DNA of 64,000 nt from Branchipolynoe longqiensis (lineage: Eukaryota; Annelida; Polychaeta; Phyllodocida; Polynoidae). Each line of letters begins with the position of its first letter. Position 1 is the stretch's first letter. This document shows positions 1-10,538 of this stretch, in pieces. Location: positions 16,745 to 80,744 of the forward strand of contig JASIRB010003059.1 in the NCBI GenBank assembly GCA_030323885.1, read 5' to 3'. A program made the position numbers and the translations under genes. The notes under the pieces were generated by a model. The model was not told the DNA's origin and ran no database searches. It saw only the letters and a program-made list of their open reading frames with translations.

Positions 1-12
1 TGAAAACGCAGA

Positions 13-85
13 CCCCCCCCCCCCCCCCCCCCCCCACGATTAGCACTGTCACTCTCAGGGAATCGCGGGGGGGGGGGGGGGGGGG
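13..85. repeat. Poly(C) and poly(G) homopolymer tracts
   Basis: A run of 23 C (13-35) is followed about 30 bases later by a run of 19 G (67-85), so the two could pair as a foldback or form G-quadruplex structures. Such runs are also prone to length errors in assemblies. Confidence 0.8.
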
Positions 86-100
86 AATGTTGGAAGTCAT

Positions 101-920
101 GTTTCAACTATCCCTCGCCCATACATAACTTGTTCTTGTTAGGGTTTTATCTTCTAGCAACATCTAAGGTTATATAAGAACAGGATTCAAACTACCAAAT
201 TGTTGTCATATATATACATTCTAATTCCTTGTCATTTTGTTAAACGCTAATCAGAAAATATTTTTTAAATCGCGGTAATCCGAGAAATCGTGGAGATCTT
301 TCTTCCCTGAATTAAAAAAGACACGTTTCCTGATCGGGATTTTGCAATAAACCAGACTGTGAGCGTGAGTCAACGCATGCGCTCTAGATAAGAACTACAT
401 GACCCACACCTCAAGTGCAGACACGGGCGTGGGGACCAGGAGAGGGAACCTAAATCAGTACCCATGGCCCATACCAGTGACGTACTCGAATGCATGCGCG
501 AGCATTTATGTCCCAGCGTTCCAAAACCGCGACGCGGTGGTGCTTACTAAATGTTACACGCCAATGCACTGTCGAGTGCTGGAGCTGCATTTAGGAACAC
601 TGGGAGAAAGCGGACGCCTTCCCGAATCGAGGTGCGGTGTACTTGTGATCTAAAGGGGGAGGCGCCCCCTGGTGGGAGGAATGTTAATAGGATTAAAGGG
701 TGTGTCGCGCAGTGTAAAGGAGGTCACCCAAAGTTTTCAACATTTTCACTTTCCAAACACCCCCACCCCCACAATGTAGGGCACAAATATATTCTCTCTG
801 GAATTATATAACATAAGCACGCAGAATTTAGGCACTTGATGATATGAATGCGAGAAATTATTAAATTGAACTACAAAAGTAGTATGCTTTGAATGACAAT
901 GCAAATGTTTAAAACATTAG
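101..920. other. No gene recognised
   Basis: Only short overlapping ORFs (84 and 86 codons) occur here, in different frames, with no recognisable motif or compositional bias. No tandem repeat is obvious apart from a C-rich patch near 760. Confidence 0.6.
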
Positions 921-924
921 ATGC

Positions 925-1010
925 GCCCTACGTCCTAGCAACATTTAAGGTCATGTCAGGACATATTTGGGACTGTGCACATTCATGGTGACTTCATCAT
1001 GCTGCTCCGC
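925..1010 (-). mobile_element. SINE1 tail fragment
   Basis: This matches, in reverse orientation, the conserved 3' body of the SINE1 family: the tail word CCTAGCAACATYTAAGGTCAT and the following segment about a cGTGCACATTCATGGYGACTT. The head is missing. It directly abuts a plus-strand SINE1 copy. Confidence 0.7.
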
Positions 1011-1014
1011 TGGA

Positions 1015-1335
1015 CGCGGTGGCCTAAACGGGAGAGCGCGGGCCTCGCGTGCGAAAGATCAGGAGTTCAGTTCCCGGTTGAGTCAAACCAATGACATTTA
1101 AATTGACACATTGTCGCTTCCTAGCCAGGCGCTCAGCATTAATAGGATACGACAAGGACTGGTTAGCTCAGTGTCAGCATAATGTGACTGAGTTAGATAT
1201 CGAATCATAGTGCTGGCAGCCTTATTTGCCAGTAGGGCAGCACTATAAAGTCGCCATGAGTGCACTGTCACAAGTCGGTACCCGTCTTAATATGGCCTTA
1301 CATGTTGCCAGGACGTGAAACTCCAAGAACCAACC
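1015..1335 (+). mobile_element. SINE1, near full-length tRNA-derived SINE
   Basis: The head resembles a tRNA: an A-box-like stretch (GTGGCCTAAACGGGAGAGCG) and a B-box-like stretch (AGTTCAGTTCCCGG) lie about 45 bases apart. The body contains AGGAYA.GACAAGGACTGG, TGTGACTGAGT and GCAGCACTATAAAGTCGCCA, and the tail CTTACATGTTGCCAGGACGT. At least ten copies of this family occur in the window. Tails of this kind are widespread in molluscan tRNA-derived SINEs; the family name is not asserted. Confidence 0.85.
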
Positions 1336-1339
1336 AATC

Positions 1340-1580
1340 ATGCCGCCCCACTGAGAAACTGAGCCGCTGGCACGACGTAGGACTCGATATCCCACTCAGT
1401 CACATTATCATGATACTGAAAAACCAGTCCTCGTCATATCGGAGGTACGGCGAGTGCCAGGTTAGGTAGCGACAAGTAAACATTTTCTAAGTCACTGGTT
1501 TGAATCGGCTGGGGCTCGAACCCATGACCTCACGCACGGGAAGTCAGCTATAGCCAACACTTTACTGATTCAGCCATTAC
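1340..1580 (-). mobile_element. SINE1, 3'-truncated copy
   Basis: Reverse-oriented SINE1 from the body to the tRNA-like head (B box as GGCTCGAACCC). The tail is missing. It lies tail-to-tail with the copy immediately upstream. Confidence 0.75.
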
Positions 1581-1589
1581 GTTCGGAAT

Positions 1590-2150
1590 ACAACTTCCGA
1601 ACGCATCCTCCGCCCCCCACCGCATGACGCTGTAGGCACAAAAGAAGAGTTATGACCCCAGAACTCGGGTCACTTATTAGAACAGGGTATTACCACATTA
1701 ACCCACAAAGGGGCACAGCGGCTATGCATACCAGGGTAGTCCCATGCGGAATGTGGTGAGATTTACCCAGAGTGCAGCGCGGATAGCTGGAACAGTAGCC
1801 TGTACCTGTCGGACTGCCATATTGGAGAGTAATGGGTAAACACTTTTTTTTTTTTTTTAAATAATTTTGTATTATTTAAAAAATATTTACTCCAACGGCT
1901 TGGAATATCTGTCATTTTCTTAGATCAAGAGATTAGGTTGATCGGTATAATCTATCTCTCTGTCCTGTCCCTAGCCAATGAGGGCGTCATAATAACAACA
2001 CCAACACATGTGCAAAGAAGCCTAAAATAAAATGGGGAGAAAAGCAATACCAATTGTTTATGACCAAAAAAAACACCCAACTCACACCATTAAAGGACAC
2101 TAAACATAGATGCATATGGTTTGTTGACAACATAGATCTACAGTCGTATG
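1590..2150. other. No gene recognised
   Basis: AT-rich spacer with a T run near 1845. No ORF or repeat family member was recognised. Confidence 0.5.
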
Positions 2151-2154
2151 ACAA

Positions 2155-2550
2155 TGGGTACCGACTTGTGATAGTCCGGGTGACTTTATAGCAGTTAGCA
2201 CTGTCCCACTGTGAGACCAGGTCACTGGCACCATAAACCGATATCCCACCCAGTCACATTATCCTGATACTGAGCTAACCTGTCCTTGCTCTATCCTAGT
2301 AATGCTGTGTGCTATCAACAAGTAACAATTTTGTAAGTCATTGGTTTGACTAAGCCAGGTTTTCGAACTCCCGACAATCTGCATGGGAAGCCACCGCGTT
2401 CGGTACAGTGTTTGTTTGTTGTTGTTTTACGTCCCAGCAACATCTAAGGTCATATCAGGACGGGTACCGTCTTGGGACAGTGCGCACTCATGGCGACCTT
2501 ATAGTGCTGTCTCACTGGGAGACCAGGCCGGTACAGTGATACACGCCAAC
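2155..2550 (-). mobile_element. Two SINE1 copies in tandem, both reversed
   Basis: Bases 2155-2400 carry body plus head (TTTCGAACTCCC as B box). A second copy starts at about 2405 with the T/G-rich tail and runs through GTCCCAGCAACATCTAAGGT and the CTTATAGTGCTG block, then stops at a TATG microsatellite at about 2550. Confidence 0.8.
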
Positions 2551-2551
2551 A

Positions 2552-2552
<1 letters not shown>

Positions 2553-2582
<30 letters not shown>

Positions 2583-2680
2583 TGTATGTATGTATGTATG
2601 TATGTATGTACGTACGTACGTACGTACGTACGTACGTATGTATGTATGTATGCATGCATGCATGTATGTATGTATGTATG

Positions 2681-2711
<31 letters not shown>

Positions 2712-2740
2712 GTATGTATGTATGTATGTATGTATGTATG
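2553..2740 (+). repeat. TATG microsatellite with TACG and GCATGC blocks
   Basis: About 190 bases of tetranucleotide repeat: TATG units, an internal block of eight or so TACG units (about 2609-2637), a short TGCA/GCATGC block near 2651, then TATG again. TACG and GCATGC are palindromic variants of the base unit. Long ORFs through it on both strands come from the repeat period and are not genes. Confidence 0.95.
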
Positions 2741-2810
2741 TGAGTCATAGTTATAAACTTATGTGATATATAACGTATTATACGAGAATAAAGTCGCGGA
2801 AAGGAACTAT

Positions 2811-3174
2811 AGTAAAACCTCTCTAATCGACCACCTCCACAGATCGACCACTCCTCTATATCGATCGCTTTATTTGGGTCCCAAACGATCGCCCATACGA
2901 TAGTAACAATAACAAAAATCCCTAAACCAACCACCTCCCCAAATGGACCATTTAAAGTTGGTCACATACCAGTCGATTTTAAAGGTTTTACTGTACAGTA
3001 AAACCTTTCTAAATCGACCGACCTTGGGACCGACTTTAAGTAGTCCATTTAGGGAGGTGGTCGGGTTAGGGAATAAGAATATAGTTACAATGGTATTGTT
3101 GGGACCCAAATAAAGCGATTGACATCTAGGGGAGTGGTCGATCTGTGGAGGTGGTCAGTTAGAGAGGTTTTACG
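2811..3174. mobile_element. Inverted dimer of a pogo/Tigger-like MITE
   Basis: Two units of about 180 bases (2811-2993 and 2996-3174) are reverse complements of each other, joined at a TA. Each unit has its own terminal repeats beginning CAGTAAAACCT, and a shared interior (GACCACCTCCACAGATCGAC, GCTTTATTTGGGTCCCAA). The termini and TA junction resemble pogo-type Tc1/mariner elements; no transposase is present. The whole could fold into one 180-bp-arm hairpin. Confidence 0.75.
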
Positions 3175-3467
3175 GGAACCTCACTCACACAGGAGAATCT
3201 TTATATACAACGGCAGCGCAGCATTGTCGATAATGACCACCGTCGGCAAGTGTACGGCGGGCATCATCAGGCCGCCATGTTGACATGGAACGCACACGCT
3301 GGCACTGGCAATGTGGGCAGCATTGTCCACGGACACAATGCCTCAGATACTGTCAACTTACTGTCATAACTGTCACACAAAAGACGGGACAATGCATATT
3401 GTATTTTGAGTAGGTTGATGGCAGTCAACACTAATATGCTATTATTACTCTCTTTTCTTCGTCTTAA

Positions 3468-3499
3468 AAATAAATAAATAAATAAATAAATAAAAAAAA
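3468..3499 (+). repeat. (TAAA)n microsatellite
   Basis: Seven or so AAAT/TAAA units followed by an A run. Confidence 0.9.
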
Positions 3500-3564
3500 A
3501 TTTGTACCAGCGCATTCCATTCCAACAGAACGGGTACAATATATTCTTACTCTAACCCTCTCCA

Positions 3565-3622
3565 CAGCTGATGACCTTAGATGTTGCCAGGACGTAACAC
3601 TCCAACAACCAACCCTCCCACA
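3565..3622 (+). mobile_element. SINE1 tail fragment
   Basis: Contains TGACCTTAGATGTTGCCAGG followed by ACGTAAC and an AACC-rich tail, as in complete SINE1 copies. Everything upstream is missing. Confidence 0.7.
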
Positions 3623-3738
3623 CGCTAGTTTGGTTATATTCATGTGTGATGCAGTCTACATGTGTGATGCAGTCTCCATCCTGTCTCATCCACTTGCAAC
3701 CCCTAGTTATACTTATAGACAGGTGAACATAATTTACC

Positions 3739-4309
3739 ATATATGAGACTGTCTCAAAAGGTGCTAAGTAATATGGGACAAAACTTTGTCCATTGTAACG
3801 ATCAAAATACTATCTGCTTATGCATTTGCTCAGGATAAACTGATTTGTTTTTTTACATGGTGTTTCATAATCCCAATAGAATACGTATTGATACGTATCA
3901 ATAAAATAAAACAAAACACCCACAAGCCTATGATATGTAAATAGCAGTAGGCTAGTCTAGTAATAAGAGTAGAACAAAATAAAATACATATATGCCAAGA
4001 AAATAAAAATAAACTAACCATACCAACCAATTATGAAATGCAGGCAATCAAATAACTTATCAGCAGCTACTGTGTGGTAAGATAACACCAACACTACAAA
4101 TGGCCAGCATTGAAAACAAGCCTGGGTACCCAGGCTTATATGCTATGGACAGTATAAATACAGCCTCAATTAAAAAAACCTTTAAAAAATTGATTTGAAG
4201 CTAATGTCCTTGTGTTTTCAGTGTAACCGTTTCTGTGCTGTTTTGTGTCAATCGTTACAATGGACAAAAAAATTATTAGTGATCACCTTTTGAGACAGAC
4301 TCATATATA
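3739..4309. mobile_element. Non-autonomous TIR element containing a LINE tail
   Basis: The ends are inverted repeats of about 60 bases sharing GTCTCAAAAGGTG and TTTGTCCATTGTAACGAT. The flanks are TA-rich (ATATATGAG / CTCATATAT), so a TA duplication is possible. The interior is largely a 5'-truncated LINE 3' end. No transposase ORF is present. Confidence 0.7.
3920..4195 (+). mobile_element. LINE 3'-end fragment (same family as the 56-59 kb LINE)
   Basis: Collinear with bases 59150-59495: shared blocks include ATGAAATGCAGGCAATCA, TTATCAGCAGCTACTGT, TGGCCAGCATTGAAAACAAG and GACAGTATAAATACAGCCTC. It ends in A-rich sequence. This is an untranslated LINE tail, truncated at its 5' end as LINE insertions commonly are. 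Confidence 0.85.
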
Positions 4310-4857
4310 AAACTCGAGTAAAAGATTGTCCCCATCCCTTTTTTTCTTTTTAAACCACAAAACAAAAAAAACGTTGAAATTCCACCCACCTCGTGTAAAA
4401 GTCTAATCCTAGTATTTCATGGAACACTGGTCAGCATTGGTGGGTCAAGGCTAGGCTATCGAGATACTAGCATGCACATAGAAATAATACCCGTTACAAA
4501 ACCCGCAATGATTAACCGTTATGTGCTGATATTTACAGAACAACTACCAAACTAAGTTGTATATATGGCATAAGCACTTATGGTACTGTTAACTGGAATT
4601 CAACATAAAAGTATCATTCTACCCTAGCAGGCAGTTATTTTGTAGATAAATATTTAATCGGGGCCATAATTCTTTCTCCTTTTGTTATTTATTATTTTAT
4701 ATATTTATTTGGATCTATTTTGTCCACTTTCTCATACAAAGCATGAATTTCATCCCTTCGAAAATGTCACTTGTGCAATATTAGTCAGCCCCCTAAATTC
4801 AACGCAAAAAAAGGTATAACAATTCAACCTTTACATGAGGATATATGGTATGTGATC

Positions 4858-5005
4858 GATGACCGGATCGGTAGAGTGCGGGCCTCGCGTGCGGAAGGTC
4901 GGTTCCCGGTCGAGTCAAACCAATGATTAATAAAAATCGATACTTGTCGCTTCCTAGCCTGGCGCTCGTCATTAATAGGATAGGGCAAGGACTGGTTAGC
5001 ATCTA
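4858..5005 (+). mobile_element. SINE1, 5' part only
   Basis: tRNA-like head (CCGGATCGGTAGAGTGCGGG; B box GGTTCCCGG) and first body block ending AGGGCAAGGACTGGTTAGC, then unrelated sequence. The 3' half is missing. Confidence 0.8.
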
Positions 5006-5226
5006 CACACCTACTGATGATGTGGTGTCATTCCTCTAAGTCACCACTTTTTCTTTTTACGTAAGAAAACTTTAAACACTGCATACATGTAATGTGTACA
5101 AATAATGCCCTAAACAAATACATTTTTTGCACGCTTTTAGCAGTTTCTAACCCAAGGTATTATTGAGTGTCACATGAAACATGTTACATGAAACATTTAT
5201 GACCATCCCATGAACATCAGAAGTTA

Positions 5227-5890
5227 AGGGGCTGTCACATTAGGTTATTTTTGGGAGCGTATGGTGGCGTAGGCGCGTTACGTCATATACGTTGGCATAC
5301 GCTGTATACGCTACTCATACGCTACGCATACGCTACTCATACGCCGCCAGATGCCGGCTTATGAGGCATACGCCGCCATACGCTTTCATAAATCCGTCCG
5401 TCCACATTTTTTTGTGCATGCTCAAAAAATCTCGACCTGTGAGGGCGTATGGCCCATACGCTGCTCATACGGCGGCATACGCTCCTCATATGCCGGTGTA
5501 CGCTCCTCGTACGCTAGGGTTACGCCGGCATAGGTTTTTCATACGCTCAACTTGTGTCACCGGCGTATCTCTAGCGTATGTAGCGTACGCATAACCTACG
5601 AGTTACGTATGGGAGCGTACTCCTAGCGTATGCCCAGCGTATGCCATAGGTCTCGACATCGATCTTGACTCATACGCTACTCATACGCAATGCGTACGTT
5701 ACTCGTACGCTCCACATGCCAATCAAAACCGTCACAAAATGTCACAGCACGCTCCCATACGCTCCTCATAGGTTCCACATATGCTCAAAACCACCCAAAA
5801 GGTCACCAAATGTCATCATAAACCGGCACGCGCAGGACCTACGTAGGTTTTCAATACGCTCCAGCCATATGCCGTAATGTGACAGGGCCT
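5227..5890. mobile_element. MITE, TWA target site, CATACGCT word array
   Basis: 664 bp, flanked by TTA on both sides (5224-5226, 5891-5893). The ends AGGGGCTGTCACATTA and TAATGTGACAGGGCCT form the inverted terminal repeat. Nearly all of the interior consists of CATACGCT / AGCGTATG and close variants, in both orientations and irregularly spaced. No ORF with domain content. A 3-bp TWA duplication is the hallmark of PIF/Harbinger elements, which is the likeliest parent group. Confidence 0.85.
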
Positions 5891-6237
5891 TTAGGGAAGT
5901 GTTCCAAGATTACTTTGAAATATGTGCACAAGATCAAAAACTAATATGCATATAGGGTGTTTACCGGTCGTCGCACGGGTCAGGGAAACGGTACACTGAA
6001 GGACTTTCTGTACTTATTTCTTCATTACTTAGCTCGTAATTACTGGTTAAAAGGTTACATAAAAAACTGTAAACAAACTATTTTAGAGTATGAAAATGGA
6101 TGTACACACCTTAGTGGGTATGTGATCCTATTAAAGTAACTTCTTAGGAGTATTTTGGTCTTTATTGCATTAGAAAATGTTACATATTAGCTCCAGGCTT
6201 TTACTTTAACTGAGCAGTGTTTAGCTCTTTTGTGGCA

Positions 6238-6752
6238 ACTTTTTGGTGGCCATCTTGGATTTATGCCTGCCATCTTGGATTTAGATCATTCCATTCAAAG
6301 GTAGAATTGACAAGGATTCTGAAAATAAATACTTTGTTAGAGGTAACTCTGGTATTTTAAAAGCTATAAAGCATTTATTACCAGATTTCATGTGTTACAA
6401 AGTGATGTCTGGGATGTCAATTTGGCCAATTATATTTTAACCTGTGGCAGCCATATTGGATTTGTATTTAATCAATGTAACCTCCTAATTAATCCTAGTA
6501 ATAAGGATTTACATTAACCATGGTTTGTAGTACTTAATATAGGTATATAATAAGTATATTTCAACATTCAAGGTCTTTTTAAAAGGAAATATATCTAACT
6601 TCGGGTGACTTTTTGATGGGCATCTTGGATTTATGTCCACCATCTTAGATTTAGATCAATCCATTCAAAGGTTGAGTTGACAAGGATTCTGAAAATATAT
6701 ACTTTGTTATAGGTAATTTTGGTATTTTAAGAGCTATAAAGCATTTGTAGTA
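6238..6752 (+). repeat. Direct duplication of a ~150-bp segment
   Basis: Bases 6238-6395 and 6606-6752 are similar copies (CATCTTGGATTTATG, CCATTCAAAGGT, TTGACAAGGATTCTGAAAAT, AGCTATAAAGCATTT) about 368 bases apart. The intervening sequence also repeats a CCATATTGGATTT phrase. The origin is unknown. Confidence 0.8.
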
Positions 6753-6821
6753 GTCTGCACTGACCTCTCATGCAAGTAACCACATAGACAGGTAGGCATG
6801 GGTAGTGTATTGATATCAGGG

Positions 6822-6960
6822 AGCCTAGGTGGTGTAATGGTTAGCACACTGGCTCGGAATGCAAAGAGATGTGGGTTCGAGTCCCGCTCTAGGCACAATA
6901 TTTCCCATTTTCATCACCCCCCATGACACATTTATCACCAGATTTAGGGAAAAAAATAAC
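6822..6960 (+). mobile_element. SINE3, tRNA-derived SINE
   Basis: A 74-base tRNA-like head folds with a 7-bp acceptor stem (GCCTAGG / TCTAGGC), A box TGGTGTAATGGTTAGCAC and B box GGTTCGAGTCCC. The anticodon stem is poor, so it is not a functional tRNA. It is followed by TTTTCATCACCCCCCATGAC, which recurs after a second tRNA-like head near 12.1 kb; this supports a SINE family. Confidence 0.7.
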
Positions 6961-7469
6961 CCACATGACCACTTTTTATCGCCCAGTATTAGTGAGTTTT
7001 CCTGTTGTCAATTTCCATGAAAATGGACAATCTTAGGCCATGCTTTGGTCTATAACTTTTCAATGAATAGAGATAGAAAGGTGAGGTTTAGTCCATTGAA
7101 TTTGTCAGAAAATGGCCTATCAGATTAGGCTATGTACAGGGATGAAAGTGCTATCCGGGAAAAAAAGCGGAAATGCTGATATTCTCCCATAGGTTTAGAA
7201 TAGTCAGGGAATCGCGGAAAATTCCCTGAAGTCGGGTTACATATATATATTGGTATACGCTGATAGGCCTGTGGTCGCAGCACCACATATTAGTATACGC
7301 TGATGGTGCTGTGGGATTGAAAAATCCCGGAAATCCGCGGAATCGCGGAGATCTTTCATCCCTGTATTTGGGAGTGGCAATACCAAATACATCTATTTGC
7401 TGTTAAACACCCTAAAGCATAAATATTTGTTCATCCCCTGTGGTGTTTGTTTCATCATAAAGGAATTTC

Positions 7470-7488
7470 CCCCCCCCCCCCCCCCCCC
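7470..7488 (+). repeat. Poly(C) tract
   Basis: An uninterrupted run of about 19 C within an otherwise AT-rich spacer. Confidence 0.9.
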
Positions 7489-7611
7489 TCTTCCATGTCA
7501 CGCATGTTTCAGTATCACAATTTTGTATGTTCTCTGTTCTACTCTCAAGTGGACGAACCCTCATAAAATTGCACTGGTGGAGACTTAGAAATAAATTAAT
7601 ACTTAAGACCA

Positions 7612-7862
7612 TTTTGCTAAGATAGGGCAAGTACTGGTTTGGTCAATATCACTAATCAGGATGTTTGTAATGGCTTTACGTCCTAGCAACAATTAAGGTC
7701 ATATTAGAATATTGGTCACAGTGCTGGTATCACGGTCTCCCCAGGGGGCAACACTATGAAGTCGTCATCACTGTGCTGTCATAAGTCGGTGGTACCTGTC
7801 CAGATATGACCATATGATATGTGATATGAGTTAGATGTTCAACAAATAAAGCCCCAACCAAC
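7612..7862 (+). mobile_element. Rearranged SINE1 remnants
   Basis: Plus-oriented SINE1 pieces (AGATAGGGCAAGTACTGG; GGGCAACACTATGAAGTCGTC; TGTCATAAGTCGG) surround a short reversed tail (TTTACGTCCTAGCAACAATT at about 7675). This suggests one copy or fragment inserted into another and later diverged. Confidence 0.6.
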
Positions 7863-8299
7863 AACTAAGCTTAGAACGGTACCCCAGGTTTTTAAGTAGA
7901 ATTGATCCAGCGAGTCAAATTCACCGAATAGGATAATCTGGGATTTGGAACTAACTGGCAAATTATTTCAGTATCCATTTGCCAGTAACCGTAGCCTAGT
8001 CATCTAACCATTCAAATTTCCAATCGGTCATAAGCAGCCCTGGAATGTGGACTTAGGTGCAACACTGCAGGGTTCAAACCGCAGAACACGTTATTACTGC
8101 ACCAACTTGTGACCAAGTATGTATATAAGCACAACACAGTCACAGACCATCTTTATTTCAGCACTCGTGGAATTAAAAGAATATTCCTCTGAATCTTATA
8201 TTATCCATCACTAAATATTACAAAGGAATTAAAAACCACAACACCGGTGAACGTTATATATATTATTCGATTGCCAGAACTATGCCTCATACATTACAT

Positions 8300-8694
8300 A
8301 TGTCAAGACACGCTAGAGAAATGCTAAATGTATGTTAGACGTATGTTATCCATACGTTGTCAGTACACAGAGTGTACGTTCCCACTGCCTTTAACGTAGG
8401 GCAACGTAGTGAACAACGTTTGTCTAATGTACATTGACGTACGCCTAACGTATACATAACGTACAACCGAGGTAAAATCCACACGTTGTCGAATGTTGCC
8501 ATACGTCAAAAGTTTTGTGAATGCACAAAACTTTGCCAACCCCCTGATACGCGACGCCATATCTCAACGAATGTCGATGTACATTGACTTATACCAACAA
8601 GCGCCTAACGCATGTATAACGCATAACGACGTATCCCGACATAGCAGCCAAAAATCACACACGTTGGCATGATGTGTCGTAATGTGACAGCCCT
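8300..8694. mobile_element. MITE (right end intact), ACGTATG/ACGTTG word array
   Basis: The right end TAATGTGACAGCCCT followed by TTA matches the termini of the 5.2-kb and 19.5-kb MITEs. The interior repeats TAACGTA, ACGTATG, TACGTTG and CGTACA words in both orientations. No matching left terminus was found, so this copy is truncated or its left end has diverged. Confidence 0.65.
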
Positions 8695-9139
8695 TTAAGA
8701 GACCGACAGAGACCCCAGTTCCTTGCCGGGCACCCCGGCCTCCGGCTCCGGGTCATCTGCCAACCTCTGGCTCTGGCCCGCCACAACCACTGAACCAGAC
8801 TCGAGACCAGTGAGTGCTTATTGTATGCAGCATTTCTGACAAGTGTAAGCTGCGTGTTATGTAGTTTATTTGAAACTGTACACCTGTGCGTGTGTGAGAG
8901 CAGACAGTTCGGGGAATCCAATCGTCGTTAGTCAACTTAGTCACAAGCTATTACTATTACTAGTAGTAGTAGGCAGAACCATCGTCCCTTCTCAGCATCA
9001 GCCGCCAACATCACCGTCGGCGGTGGGAGCATTATCCTTTGTTTATAAGTTCACACAACTTGAAAACTTACCCCGAAATGTTGTTGCACGGGCCTGTAAG
9101 GTGTCCTGGCTCTTGTTGCAGGTGTGTGAGAGTAAACCC

Positions 9140-9345
9140 GTGGCCTAGAAGAGCCCAATCCTAGCGCCACCGTAGCCCGACCAAATCCTCTCCTCTCCGA
9201 CTCTCGACCCTCTCTGAAAACAAAGATGGCGCGGCTCAAGTATTTGCGGAATTTCCCTCCCCAGCCAGTGACGTCACGATGATTCCTGGGTGCGTTCGCG
9301 TAGTTGCGCTCGGCGGGAACCTGTGTTGACATCGGTTTTATTATC
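9140..9345 (+). promoter_or_regulatory. Possible CpG-rich promoter-like segment
   Basis: This stretch is more GC- and CpG-rich than its surroundings. It contains a perfect CRE palindrome (TGACGTCA, 9269-9276) and AAGATGGCGCGG, which resembles a YY1 site. The ATG in that motif opens only 18 codons before a stop. There is no supporting downstream exon; it could be a decayed promoter or chance. Confidence 0.25.
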
Positions 9346-9359
9346 CATTTTTGAGCTTC

Positions 9360-9747
9360 AAGCTAAGATTCCATATACGCGGTATGTGGCATGCGAATGC
9401 CGTATATGCGCATATATATATATGCCAACCCCCAATAGCTGATGTTTACTTTTTGTGCTTGGGGATTGTTAAACAAACAAACCAAAAAAGATACCCATGA
9501 CAATTTTGGGGTTTTTTGCTCCAAATTTGTGAAGGAATGTCAAAGCTACTATAGTTTTCTATGGCAAACGGAGCAGTATTCGCATTCGCACTGATTGGTC
9601 CATGGGTCGATCTATTTGCCGCATTCGCATTCACGTTCACAATCGCATTCGGACGTATGGAAGCACTACTATGCCTTTACATGTTTTTCAAAAATTTTCT
9701 GCATTCGCATTCACATACCACATACTGCGTATATGGAATCTTAGCTT
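9360..9747. mobile_element. Foldback MITE, GCATTCGCATTC word array
   Basis: The ends are inverted repeats of about 40 bases starting AAGCTAAGATTCCATATACG. The interior repeats CATTCGCATTC / GAATGCG words. No coding content: the 62- and 64-codon ORFs on opposite strands come from the repeat. No clear target duplication was seen. Confidence 0.75.
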
Positions 9748-10064
9748 AACAGCATAGCGCTGACACATAAAACATCACAAAATATTTTGCTTTCATTGGA
9801 TTACGCAGATTTAAATAGTAGGGCCTATATCGAATGTGCTGTGCAATGCCACACCATTAGGTCTATGCACTTCAGATCATTATGGAGGGCTGCATATATC
9901 TTGGACCGGACAAAATCATGAAAATGGCAGGATCAGTAATTGTGTTGGTTGACTTCCCATGCAGGAAGTTGTGGGTTCAAACCCCGGCTGAGTCAAACCC
10001 AGTGACATACCAAATTCATTCTTGTTCCTACCAAGCCTGGTGCTTGACATAAATAATAGGATAG

Positions 10065-10416
10065 CGGAGCCAGGTGTAGCTCAGGTGGTAGCGTGTCCAC
10101 TTGTGAAGCTGTCGGTCATTCGATATATATCCTTGTCAGTGGACCTCTTTTGCAGTTTGGGCTATTTCCCATTCCAACCAGTGGTTCGCAACTGGTTTAT
10201 CAAAGGCTGTGGTATGTGCTGTCCTATCTGTGGGAAAGTGCATATAAAACACCACTTGTTGTTTCTCGGAAAGAGTAGCCTATGTGGTGACAGTGGGTTT
10301 CCTCCAAAGAAATATGCCAAAATGACCATATGTTTGACGGCCAATAGTGAATGATACAACACTCAATGTGCTCTAGAGGCGTCATTAAATAAAACAAGCT
10401 TTACTCTTACTTTTTT
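10065..10416 (+). mobile_element. SINE2, tRNA-derived SINE with 14-bp TSD
   Basis: The head has an A box (GTAGCTCAGGTGGTAGCGTG) and a degenerate B box (CGGTCATTCGATATATATCC). The body includes CAAAGGCTGTGGTATGTGCT and GTGGGAAAGTGCATATA, and the 3' end GGCGTCATTAAATAAAACAAG. AAATAATAGGATAG is duplicated at 10051-10064 and 10417-10430. A second copy lies at 47 kb. Confidence 0.9.
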
Positions 10417-10538
10417 AAATAATAGGATAGGGAAAGGATTGGTTTACTCAGAATCGGGATAATGTGATTGAATGGGATATCGAATAATGGTGCCAGCAGC
10501 CCAGTATTCCAGTGGGGCAGCACTATAATGCTACCATG

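Noticed and set aside
2383..2934. ORFs of 127 and 140 codons on opposite strands
   Set aside because: They translate the TATG microsatellite (YVCM/HTYI repeats) and SINE sequence.
5292..5877. Tyr/Ala-rich ORFs up to 100 codons
   Set aside because: They result from the CATACGCT word array of a MITE.
5227..5890. CRISPR-like array
   Set aside because: Words occur in both orientations with irregular spacing and no constant repeat-spacer lengths, inside a TIR element of a eukaryotic genome.
6831..6904. Possible functional tRNA gene
   Set aside because: Acceptor and T arms fit, but the anticodon stem-loop is poor and the 3' flank is shared with another tRNA-like repeat, so a SINE is more likely.
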